Assembly (NCBI RefSeq): GCF_000299575.1 | Contig: NZ_AMGO01000052.1 | Span: 172,771-236,770, forward strand | Origin: Oceaniovalibus guishaninsula JLT2003 | GTDB taxonomy: Bacteria > Pseudomonadota > Alphaproteobacteria > Rhodobacterales > Rhodobacteraceae | DNA: 64,000 nt | Direction: 5' to 3' | Shown: positions 54,961-64,000 of the stretch, piece after piece | How the letters are laid out: each line of letters opens with the position of its first letter | Position numbering within the stretch: the stretch's first letter is position 1 | Program-made: the position numbers and the translations under genes | The notes under the pieces: generated by a model | Databases searched by the model: none | The model's input: the letters and a program-made list of their open reading frames with translations, nothing else | Told to the model about the DNA's origin: nothing

Positions 54961-55568
54961 GACGCCACCCGTGCGCGATGCTCGGCCGCGGTCAGGTGAT
55001 AGCGGGGGCTGATGAACTGCTCGGCGCGGACGATCCAGCCGCCCTTGCCGCCGTCGCGCCGTCTTGCGAACTTGCGCAAGGGCTGCCGCGCATCGCCGAG
55101 GCGGTAGTAGTAGTTGCGCCGGGCAATCCCGTAGGCATCGGCCAGGTGACGCGGAGCGGCGGCATGGGCCAGCGCGGCCGCGGCGATGGTCTGCGGGCCG
55201 ATCCGTCCGTCGATCGCGACCCGCTGACCCATCTCGCCCAGCAGACGTTGCAGGATCGTCACGGCATTCGTGCCCGCATTCACGAACATGTCGAACACGC
55301 TGGGTTGCAGGGTTCCGGGCAACTCGTCGATCCGCGGTCCGCGATAGTAATGCTGAAGGAAAATGTCGCGTGCCTGATCCGGCCTCAGCCGCCGCAGATC
55401 GTGAAGATCGGTGTCGCCGTCCCCGTCCAGATCGACACCCAGCTGGCGCAGCGTGCCGATGGTGACGCCGTAATTCGTCGCGCCGCCCGGATCGTCGGGG
55501 TCGTTCACCCACCCCCCTTCGCGGGCGACGATCTCGGCCGCAATCTGCGTGACGTTCAGCATCCTCAT
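54951..55568 (-). CDS. GTA endolysin, holin-associated N-acetylmuramidase (GH108)
   Basis: 205 residues. Lyses the producing cell wall to release GTA particles. The catalytic glutamate is Glu17 in IVAREGGWVNDPDDPGGATNYGVTIG, the GH108 signature; the C-terminal peptidoglycan-binding part (PG_binding_3) has IDGRIGPQTIAAA, PLRKFARRRDG and WIVRAEQF. A run GGGGGGAT lies 2 bases before ATG 55568 and 8 before an in-frame ATG at 55562. No signal peptide, so export depends on the holin. It follows ccmE by 48 bp. Confidence 0.92.
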   Translation of the reverse strand: MRMLNVTQIAAEIVAREGGWVNDPDDPGGATNYGVTIGTLRQLGVDLDGDGDTDLHDLRRLRPDQARDIFLQHYYRGPRIDELPGTLQPSVFDMFVNAGTNAVTILQRLLGEMGQRVAIDGRIGPQTIAAAALAHAAAPRHLADAYGIARRNYYYRLGDARQPLRKFARRRDGGKGGWIVRAEQFISPRYHLTAAEHRARVASWV

Positions 55569-55616
55569 ATCCCCCCGGACGTAATCGCGATGAGGGCGGA
55601 AGATGGTTACGATTGG

Positions 55617-56087
55617 TTAATTGGTGGCCAATGCAGCGTCCGGTGGCTGATAGACACCCTGCTCTTTCAGCGCGTCGATCACCTCTGCCGGCATATAGGT
55701 CTCGTCGTGTTTGGCAAGGATTTCAGTGGCCTCGAAGGTGCCGTCGATATAACGCCCGGTGCCGACCATGCCCTCGCCCTCGCCGAAAAGGTCGGGAAGC
55801 ACGCCGGTATAGGTCACGGGGATCGAGGCCGCGCCGTCCGTCACGTTGAAGCGAATCGTCTCGCCCTGACCGCGGGCCAGCGTCCCCTCCTCGACCAGAC
55901 CGCCGATGCGGAACGTCTCGGCGGGGGAAGGCGGTGCTTCGGCGACCTGGGCCGGCGAACGGAAGAAGTTGATGCCGTCCTTCATGGCGATGCCGACCAG
56001 CGTCGTCGATACGGCAAGGGCGACCGCCATCACGACGATGACCTGAACGCGGCGGCGTTTCTTCAGACCCTTCATTCCGGCAGCCAT
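55617..56087 (-). CDS. ccmE: Heme chaperone CcmE
   Basis: 156 residues. Membrane-anchored periplasmic chaperone that binds heme covalently. Basic start plus one helix (MKGLKKRRRVQVIVVMAVALAVSTTLVGIAM), an OB-fold domain (about 40-130) with FRIGGLVEEGTL and YTGVLPDLFGEGEGMVGTG, and heme-binding His127 with Tyr131 in AKHDETYMPAEV. GGAGGA lies 5 bases before the ATG. In most relatives ccmE is followed by ccmF; here five genes intervene. Confidence 0.97.
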   Translation of the reverse strand: MAAGMKGLKKRRRVQVIVVMAVALAVSTTLVGIAMKDGINFFRSPAQVAEAPPSPAETFRIGGLVEEGTLARGQGETIRFNVTDGAASIPVTYTGVLPDLFGEGEGMVGTGRYIDGTFEATEILAKHDETYMPAEVIDALKEQGVYQPPDAALATN

Positions 56088-56140
56088 GACATCCTCCTGC
56101 CAAGCCTAGGTAAGCGCGCGATCGGGGACCGCAAGGCGGA

Positions 56141-56950
56141 TCAAGCCCTCTCGAACGTCACGGGCCGACGCAGGAACTGCGTGGCGCGGTCCGATACCCG
56201 GCGCGGATCGCCGGTGGTCAGCCAGGCGCGGGTGCCGCCGCCGCTGATGCCCGGATGCCGCGACAGATAATCGGCCAGCGCGGCCGCGACCAGATCGGGC
56301 TGGCTGTAGACCTCGACATTCGGCCCCAGCGCTTCGCGAAAAACGTCCTCGACCAGAGGGAAATGCGTGCAGCCCAGCACGGCGGCCTGCGGATGTGGCA
56401 TCTTGCGGAAAAGCGCGTCGACATGGCTTCTGACCAGCGCCTCGGCAAGCACCATGTCGCCTTCCTCGATCGCGTCAACCACGCCGCCGCAGGCCTGCGC
56501 CTCGACATCCACGCCGATGGCGCGGAAGGCCAGTTCGCGCTGAAACGCCCGGCTGCGCACGGTGGCCGGGGTCGCGAACAGCGCGACATTCTGGATCCGC
56601 ACCTCGCGCGGTGGCGAATTGTCGCCCCATTGCCGTTCGGTCAGCGCTTCGATCAATGGGACGAAAACGCCCAGCACACGCTTGCCCTGCGGCACCCACC
56701 CTTCCTGCATGCGTCGCAAAGCGGCGGCGCTGGCCGTATTGCAGGCCAGAACGACCAGATCGCAGCCCGCATCGAACAGACGCTGAACCGCCGAGGTCGT
56801 CAGGTCATAGATGTCGTCGGCGTCGCGCACCCCGTAAGGTGCGTGCGCGCTGTCGCCGAGATAGACGAAGGGCACGTCCGGCAGCCGCTTTTCCAGTGCC
56901 GAAAGGACGGTCAGGCCGCCAAGGCCGCTGTCGAAGATACCTACCGCCAT
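56141..56950 (-). CDS. murI: Glutamate racemase
   Basis: 269 residues. Supplies D-glutamate for peptidoglycan. Catalytic cysteines lie in [13 protein letters not shown] (Cys about 72) and [11 protein letters not shown] (Cys about 185); the N-terminal [13 protein letters not shown] and [12 protein letters not shown] are diagnostic. Cytoplasmic. Located 53 bp upstream of ccmE on the same strand. Confidence 0.95.
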   Translation of the reverse strand: MAVGIFDSGLGGLTVLSALEKRLPDVPFVYLGDSAHAPYGVRDADDIYDLTTSAVQRLFDAGCDLVVLACNTASAAALRRMQEGWVPQGKRVLGVFVPLIEALTERQWGDNSPPREVRIQNVALFATPATVRSRAFQRELAFRAIGVDVEAQACGGVVDAIEEGDMVLAEALVRSHVDALFRKMPHPQAAVLGCTHFPLVEDVFREALGPNVEVYSQPDLVAAALADYLSRHPGISGGGTRAWLTTGDPRRVSDRATQFLRRPVTFERA

Positions 56951-57008
56951 CCCGCCGCTCCGTCCGGTGTTGCGACTTGCGCTTAGTCCCGGACGGCGCG
57001 CATGTCCA

Positions 57009-60000
57009 TCACTCGGCCGCGCGGGCCAGGTCGTTTCCGCCCGCGCGGATCACCGCCAGCAGTTCTTCGCGCCGCTTGGCCGCCCGTTTTGTATTGGCTT
57101 CCTTCACCGGACCGAACCCCCTGATGTCCAGCGGCAATCGGGCAAGGGCCACGATCGGCTCTTTCGTCTGCGGCGTGACCAGCGGAAGGACCTCGGCCAT
57201 GTCCGCCTCGTATTGCCGGATCAGCGCGCGTTCCATGCGTCGTTCGGCGGTGCGCCCGAACGGATCGAGCGGCGTGCCGCGCAGGCCCTTCATCCGCGCC
57301 AGCACCGGCCACATACGCTCGATCCACTGGCCGAACGCTTTCTTGCGCGGCCGCCCGTCAGGTCCGCTTCCGCCCATGACGGGCGGCGCCAGGTGATAGC
57401 TGAGCTTCAAATCCCCCGAAAACGCGGCCTCGGCCCGCGCGCGGGTATCGAGATGCAGACGCGCGACTTCATATTCGTCCTTATAAGTCAGCAGCTTGTG
57501 ATACCCTTCGGCCACCGCCATGCGGATCTCGCCATCGTCGATTCCGTCCAGCATCCGTCGATACCGCTGCGCCAGCTTGCGGCCCTGGTAGGCGACAAGA
57601 TGCGCTTCGCGGAACGCGATCCTGTCCTCCGGCTTGCGCGGCAGGGCGACGACGGAGGGGGCCAGAACCTTCCCGGCTTCCTCGGGCTTCATCGCGGCCC
57701 AGCGTCCCAGCTCGAACGCGCGCAGGTTCCGCTCGACCGCCGCGCCGTTAAGCCTGATCGCGGCGGTGATCGCCTCGTGCGTGACGGGGATCAGCCCCCG
57801 CTGGAACGCGGCACCGAAGACGATCATGTTGGAATAGATCGTGTCGCCCATCAGCACCCGCGCCAGTTCGGACGCATCCAGCAATTGCAGGCGGTCGCCC
57901 AACCGACGTTGCAGAGCCAGCGACAGGTCTTCCGTCGGAATGCGAAACTCGGTGTTGCGGGTGAAGTCGCCGGTCACGATTTCGTGGCTGTTGACGACAC
58001 CGCCGGTCCGTCCCTGCGCCATCAGGCCCAGCGTCTTGGCCCCCGCGCTGACGACCAGATCGCCGCCGATCAGCGTATCGCATTCCCCTGTGGCCACCCG
58101 GATCGCACTAATCGCCTCGGGCGTCTCGCCGATGCGGCAGTGGATATGCACCGCACCGCCCTTCTGGGCGAGGCCCGCCATCTCCATCATGCCGGCGCCC
58201 TTGCCGTCCATATGGGCCGCCATCGCCAGCAACGCGCCGACAGTCACGACGCCGGTGCCTCCGACGCCCGTGATGACGATGTTGAACGTGCCGGCGATCG
58301 ACGGCAGGTCGGGCATCGGCAGATCGCCGATTTCGACATCCGCCGTCGCGTCCTTGCGAAGGCTTGCCCCTTCGACCGTGACAAAGCTGGGGCAGAACCC
58401 CTTGAGACAGCTATAGTCCTTGTTGCACGACGACTGGTCGATGGCGCGCTTGCGCCCCAACTCGGTCTCGACGGGCACGATGCTGACGCAGTTCGACTGC
58501 ACCCCGCAATCGCCACAACCTTCGCAGACATCGGTATTGATGAAGACGCGCCTGTCCGGGTCGGGAAACTGCCCCTTCTTGCGCCGCCGGCGCTTCTCGG
58601 CGGCGCAGGTCTGGATGAAGACGATGGCGCTGACGCCCTCGACCTCGCGCATGTGCCGCTGGACTTTGTCCAGTTCGTCCCGCTCGTGCCAGGTGATGCC
58701 GCCGGGGAAAGCGGCGCGTGCCGGTTCCTCTTTCGGGTCGTAGACGACGGCGATCTCCCTGACGCCCATCGCCTGCAACTCGCGCACGATCCGGTCGGGG
58801 CCGAGCCCGCCTTCGTTCGTCTGCCCGCCGGTCATCGCCACGGCGTCGTTGTAAAGGATCTTGTAGGTGATGTTCGTGCCGGCGGCCAGGGCGGCCCGGA
58901 TCGCCAGCAGGCCCGAATGGTTATAGGTGCCGTCGCCGAGATTCTGAAAAACGTGCCGGGTCTTCGAGAACGGCGCTTCGCCGATCCAGTTCGCGCCCTC
59001 GGCCCCCATATGGGTATAGCCGCTGGTTTCGCGGTCCATCCACAGCGTCATGATGTGACAGCCGATCCCGGCACCCGCTCGGCTGCCTTCGGGCAGACGG
59101 GTCGACGTGTTGTGCGGACAGCCCGAGCAGAAATAGGGGGTACGGGCCGCGATCTCGGGCTGGTTGTCGGCCCTCCGCGCCTCGGCCAGCCGCGACAGCG
59201 CGGCCTTCAGCGCCTCGGTCTCGCGCCCCTCCTCGATCAGGATACCGCCCAGCTTCTCGGCGATCATGATCGGGTCGAGCGCCATGCGCGTCGGGAAAAG
59301 CTCTACCCGGCGGCCGTTATGCCAGGTGTCGCCGCGATGCCAGCCATAGACCCGCCGCCCGCGCCGGTCATCGAAGATCGCCTCCTTGACCTGCACCTCG
59401 ATCAGCTTGCGCTTTTCCTCGACCACCACGATCAGGCTGAGCCCTTCGGCCCATTCGTGGAACCCCTGCATGTCCAGCGGAAAGGTCTGCCCGATCTTAT
59501 AGGTCGTGATGCCCAGCCGCTCGGCCTCGTCCGCGTCGATCCCCAGAAGGCCCAGCGCGTGAACCAGATCGAGCCAATTCTTGCCCGCCGCGCAGAACCC
59601 GATCTTCGCGCCCGGCTTGCCCCAGACGCGGCGGTCCATGCCATTGGCACGGCTGAACGCCTCGGCCGCGAAACGCTTGTAGTCGATCATCCGCGCTTCC
59701 TGCGCGATCCAGTGATCGCCGGCCCGGATGTTCAGTCCGCCTTCCGGCATCTTGAAGTCGGCGGGGGTCACAAAGGACATACGGTCGGGACGGCCATCCA
59801 CCACCGATGTCACCTCGACCGTGTCCTTCATCAGCTTCAGCCCGGCCCAGACACCGGCGAAGCGACTCATCGCGAAGCCGTACAATCCGTAATCGAGGAT
59901 TTCCTGCACACCCGCCGGCGAAAGGACCGGCATATAGACATCGACCATCGCCCAGTCGGACTGATGGCAGGTCGTGGACGATTCGCCGGTATGATCGTCC

Positions 60001-60434
60001 CCCATCGCCATGATCGCGCCGCCATGCCGCGACGTGCCGGCCATGTTCGCGTGGCGCATCACATCGCCCGACCTGTCGACCCCCGGCCCCTTGCCATACC
60101 ACAGCGAAAAGACGCCGTCGAAACGCCCCTCGTTGCGCATCTCGGCCTGCTGCGCGCCCCAGATCGCGGTCGCGGCCAGATCCTCGTTCAGGCCGGGTTG
60201 AAACAGAATGTCGTTCGCGGACAGAAGCTTGGCCGCCTTCTGCATGTTCAGGTCGACGCCGCCCAGAGGCGAGCCGCGATAGCCCGTGACATAACCGGCG
60301 GTATTCAGCCCGGCGGCACGGTCGCGATGCTTCTGCATCAGCATCAGACGAACCAGCGCCTGCGTGCCGTTCAGCAGCACAGGCGATTTTCCGAGGTCGT
60401 ATCGGTCCGACAGGCTTACATCATGCAGTGCCAT
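57009..60434 (-). CDS. Indolepyruvate ferredoxin oxidoreductase, fused alpha/gamma chains
   Basis: 1141 residues. Oxidises aryl pyruvates to aryl-acyl-CoA with ferredoxin as acceptor. Order: pyruvate-binding domain (1-200; [31 protein letters not shown]), central TPP domain (to about 600; FCSGCPHN at 436-443 and GDGTYNHSG near 501), two 4Fe-4S cysteine clusters at 637-649 ([15 protein letters not shown]) and 670-681, and the gamma-chain domain with [18 protein letters not shown]. Start ATG 60432-60434 after GGGAGGGTGG. A divergent LysR regulator gene and a 7-7-7 dyad lie upstream. Confidence 0.92.
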   Translation of the reverse strand: MALHDVSLSDRYDLGKSPVLLNGTQALVRLMLMQKHRDRAAGLNTAGYVTGYRGSPLGGVDLNMQKAAKLLSANDILFQPGLNEDLAATAIWGAQQAEMRNEGRFDGVFSLWYGKGPGVDRSGDVMRHANMAGTSRHGGAIMAMGDDHTGESSTTCHQSDWAMVDVYMPVLSPAGVQEILDYGLYGFAMSRFAGVWAGLKLMKDTVEVTSVVDGRPDRMSFVTPADFKMPEGGLNIRAGDHWIAQEARMIDYKRFAAEAFSRANGMDRRVWGKPGAKIGFCAAGKNWLDLVHALGLLGIDADEAERLGITTYKIGQTFPLDMQGFHEWAEGLSLIVVVEEKRKLIEVQVKEAIFDDRRGRRVYGWHRGDTWHNGRRVELFPTRMALDPIMIAEKLGGILIEEGRETEALKAALSRLAEARRADNQPEIAARTPYFCSGCPHNTSTRLPEGSRAGAGIGCHIMTLWMDRETSGYTHMGAEGANWIGEAPFSKTRHVFQNLGDGTYNHSGLLAIRAALAAGTNITYKILYNDAVAMTGGQTNEGGLGPDRIVRELQAMGVREIAVVYDPKEEPARAAFPGGITWHERDELDKVQRHMREVEGVSAIVFIQTCAAEKRRRRKKGQFPDPDRRVFINTDVCEGCGDCGVQSNCVSIVPVETELGRKRAIDQSSCNKDYSCLKGFCPSFVTVEGASLRKDATADVEIGDLPMPDLPSIAGTFNIVITGVGGTGVVTVGALLAMAAHMDGKGAGMMEMAGLAQKGGAVHIHCRIGETPEAISAIRVATGECDTLIGGDLVVSAGAKTLGLMAQGRTGGVVNSHEIVTGDFTRNTEFRIPTEDLSLALQRRLGDRLQLLDASELARVLMGDTIYSNMIVFGAAFQRGLIPVTHEAITAAIRLNGAAVERNLRAFELGRWAAMKPEEAGKVLAPSVVALPRKPEDRIAFREAHLVAYQGRKLAQRYRRMLDGIDDGEIRMAVAEGYHKLLTYKDEYEVARLHLDTRARAEAAFSGDLKLSYHLAPPVMGGSGPDGRPRKKAFGQWIERMWPVLARMKGLRGTPLDPFGRTAERRMERALIRQYEADMAEVLPLVTPQTKEPIVALARLPLDIRGFGPVKEANTKRAAKRREELLAVIRAGGNDLARAAE

Positions 60435-60471
60435 TTCCACCCTCCCTGGCGGCGCGAAACATGCTAAAGTA

Positions 60472-60492
60472 TAGGTCAAGGCGGCTGACCTA
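60472..60492. promoter_or_regulatory. Dyad TAGGTCA-N7-TGACCTA between the oxidoreductase and LysR genes
   Basis: A perfect 7-bp inverted repeat around AGGCGGC, 37 bp before the oxidoreductase start and 99 bp before the regulator start. It has the T-N11-A spacing used by LysR-type regulators and sits where such a protein would autoregulate and control the divergent gene. Confidence 0.65.
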
Positions 60493-60591
60493 CCAAATCA
60501 CATTCGCGACTATCCGGGATCAGGCCTTGCCCGGTGACGCATCATGCAAGATGGCCGTCCTCGCGTCATCGCCACAACTCTGCGGGGTCCG

Positions 60592-61494
60592 ATGGACTGG
60601 GACAAGCTGAGAATCTTCCACGCGGTCGCCGATGCGGGCAGCCTGACCGCGGCCGGCGACACGCTGCATCTGTCGCAATCGGCGGTCAGCCGGCAGATCC
60701 GTGCGCTGGAGGAAATGCTCGACACCGTTCTGTTCCATCGCCACGCCCGCGGCCTGATCCTGACCGAACAGGGCGAATTGCTGCACGACGCGACGCGCGC
60801 CATGTCGCGGCGGCTGGATGCCGCGGCCGCGCGCATCCGCGACAGCCGCGAGGAAGTGTTCGGGGAATTGCGCGTGACGACGACCATCGGTTTCGGCACA
60901 CTCTGGCTGGTGCCCCGATTGCCGCGACTTTATGAAAAGTTCCCGGATCTGCGGATCGACCTGATGCTTGAAGAGCGTGTCCTCGATCTGCCGATGCGCG
61001 AGGCGGACGTCGCGATCCGCATGCGCGAACCCTCGCAGGCGGACCTGATTCGCAAGAAGCTGAACATGGTCCACATGCGGCTCTATGCGATGCCGTCCTA
61101 TCTGGCGGCGAGGGGCACGCCGAAGCGTCTCGAAGACATGCGCGACCATCGGCTCGTTTCGCAGAATACCAGATCCACGCAGGTGGCGGCGGGCGAAACG
61201 CTGATCCATACGCTGATGGCCGTCAACGTCGGTTCGACCCTGACGGTGAACAACTATTTTGGCGTTCTTCAGGGTGTTCTCAGCGGACTGGGCATCGGTG
61301 TGCTGCCGGATTACGTCATCGCCGACTTTCCCGAAATGGTGCGGGTATTGCCGGAATTGCAGTCCGCGGCGATCCCGGTCTACCTCGCCTATCCCGAGGA
61401 ACTGCGTTCGTCCAAGCGGATCAAGGCGTTCCGCGATTTCGTGCTGGACGAACTGGCCCTGCACGCCTCGCGCCGGGCCCGTCTGAAGGTCTGA
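60592..61494 (+). CDS. LysR-type regulator, likely of the adjacent oxidoreductase gene
   Basis: 300 residues. N-terminal winged HTH (1-65): KLRIFHAVADAGSLTAAGDTLHLSQSAVSRQIRALEEMLDTVLFHRHARGLILTEQG. The rest is the periplasmic-binding-like effector domain (LRVTTTIGFGTLWLVPRLPRLYEKFPDLRIDL, then GLGIGVLPDYV and FRDFVLDELA). I start at ATG 60592 because MDWDKLRIF is the family opening; an ATG 16 codons earlier is open. Effector unknown; an aromatic metabolite is a natural guess from the neighbour. Confidence 0.9.
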   Translation: MDWDKLRIFHAVADAGSLTAAGDTLHLSQSAVSRQIRALEEMLDTVLFHRHARGLILTEQGELLHDATRAMSRRLDAAAARIRDSREEVFGELRVTTTIGFGTLWLVPRLPRLYEKFPDLRIDLMLEERVLDLPMREADVAIRMREPSQADLIRKKLNMVHMRLYAMPSYLAARGTPKRLEDMRDHRLVSQNTRSTQVAAGETLIHTLMAVNVGSTLTVNNYFGVLQGVLSGLGIGVLPDYVIADFPEMVRVLPELQSAAIPVYLAYPEELRSSKRIKAFRDFVLDELALHASRRARLKV

Positions 61495-61574
61495 CTGCCT
61501 GACTTGCGCCACACGCATGGCGGAACTGCGCTGGCGTTAAGCAAATGGCCTTGCCGCATCGGCGGTGGCGATCT

Positions 61575-61659
61575 AGTTGGGTGAGGAAGGCTGCGAAAGC
61601 GTTTTTCGCCGTCTTTACCTCCCTGTTGGACTGGCCGGGCTTTTAGCCCGGCCTTTTTT
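61575..61659 (+). ncRNA. Candidate small RNA ending in a strong terminator
   Basis: Between the LysR gene and purL lie 251 bp with no credible protein. From about 61575 there is a GCGAAA-GCGTT-TTTCGC hairpin, a TTTACCTCCCTG segment that could pair with ribosome sites, then the terminator at 61633-61659. A TTGCCG at 61551-61556 and TAGTTG at 61574-61579, 17 bases apart, resemble a promoter. I cannot match a named RNA; a LysR 3' untranslated region is the alternative. Confidence 0.4.
61633..61659 (+). terminator. Strong rho-independent terminator upstream of purL
   Basis: Perfect 9-bp stem GGCCGGGCT / AGCCCGGCC (61633-61641 and 61645-61653), 3-base loop, then TTTTTT. It is the best terminator in the window, read on the plus strand, 139 bp after the LysR stop and 87 bp before the purL ATG. 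Confidence 0.9.
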
Positions 61660-61745
61660 CGTCCGTGACCGCACAACCGGGGGAAGACCGGGTTGCCGTT
61701 CTTCGCGCCCTTTCGCCCGGCGAACGGTCGGCGTATCAGGCGCAT

Positions 61746-63908
<2,163 letters not shown>

Positions 63909-63967
63909 CCGCGCGGCTTGCGACGCCCCGGTGCCCGACCTAGATTGACCCCAAGGAGGATCCGCGC

Positions 63968-64000
63968 ATGGCCATCACCGCCCAGGAAATCGAGGACATG
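63968..64000 (+). CDS. BolA-like protein, first 11 codons
   Basis: The window ends 11 codons into a frame opening MAITAQEIEDM, preceded by AAGGAGGA 7 bases before the ATG. This N-terminus and position (purL, then bolA-like, then usually a monothiol glutaredoxin) match BolA/IbaG-type proteins of Rhodobacterales. Only the start is visible, so the family call rests on the opening residues and gene order. Confidence 0.55.
   Translation, partial: MAITAQEIEDM

Noticed and set aside
55607..55620. TTAC and TTAA words upstream of the endolysin that look like a CtrA site
   Set aside because: The half-sites are 6 bases apart instead of 7, one is TTAC, and the TTAA includes the ccmE stop codon. Too weak to annotate, although CtrA control of lysis is known in relatives.

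Overview
The window is chromosomal DNA of a GC-rich alphaproteobacterium, most likely Rhodobacterales (Rhodobacter/Paracoccus relatives). The evidence is a Rhodobacter-type gene transfer agent (GTA) cluster next to cysE, a GAAC-N7-GAAC SOS box in front of lexA, a CtrA-type TTAA-N7-TTAAC site, a ComEC without a recognisable metallo-beta-lactamase motif, the mltG-fabF-acpP-fabG-fabD cluster, and a purL-bolA end. Genes are dense, many joined by ATGA or GTGA overlaps. No gap exceeds 300 bp. I see no insertion sequence, CRISPR array, plasmid function or ordinary prophage.

Layout. 1-13 kb is core housekeeping: a DUF1206 tail, a lytic transglycosylase, ssb, aroKB, a small membrane protein plus secreted protein plus xerD, a CorC/HlyC-type protein, a GDPD phosphodiesterase, an M32 carboxypeptidase, heme A synthase, an RNA methyltransferase, a ThiE-like protein and cysE. 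13.0-27.0 kb (minus strand) is a GTA structural cluster. Read from its promoter end it is small terminase, large terminase, portal, prohead protease, capsid, connector, stopper, tail terminator, tail tube, two small tail-assembly proteins, tape measure, distal tail protein, hub, NlpC/P60 peptidase and a 1297-residue baseplate protein, followed by a 113-residue gene and cysE. 27.2-31.4 kb holds a LysE exporter, a LuxR-type regulator, a truncated-hemoglobin/NsrR nitric-oxide locus and mltG. 31.4-35 kb is fatty-acid synthesis. 35.6-37 kb is rpsF-rpsR-rplI. 37-45.3 kb holds a glycosyltransferase, trigger factor, tRNA-Leu, anmK, tyrS, trpC, moaC, moeA and lexA. 45.3-51.2 kb holds comEC, gltX, gltA and an enoyl-CoA hydratase. 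51.2-56.1 kb is a cytochrome c maturation run (ccmE...ccmF-ccmH) with the GTA endolysin and holin and three small membrane-protein genes lodged inside it. 56.1-64 kb holds murI, a fused indolepyruvate ferredoxin oxidoreductase with a divergent LysR regulator, a possible small RNA, purL and the start of a bolA-like gene.

How the parts fit. Several GTA-related functions lie within about 42 kb: particle production (13-27 kb), host lysis (54-55.6 kb), ComEC (needed by recipients of the Rhodobacter GTA) and LexA (reported to affect that GTA). The most striking signal is a perfect CtrA consensus (27193-27209) in the leader of the GTA cluster. The lysis genes sit between ccmE and ccmF, and directly behind the holin is a 59-residue protein that looks like a BhlA/UviB-type holin-like protein. 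Other readable controls are a SOS box before lexA, an NsrR-like operator between nsrR and the hemoglobin genes, and a 7-7-7 dyad between the LysR gene and the oxidoreductase. All functional assignments are read from sequence motifs and gene order; no database search was possible.
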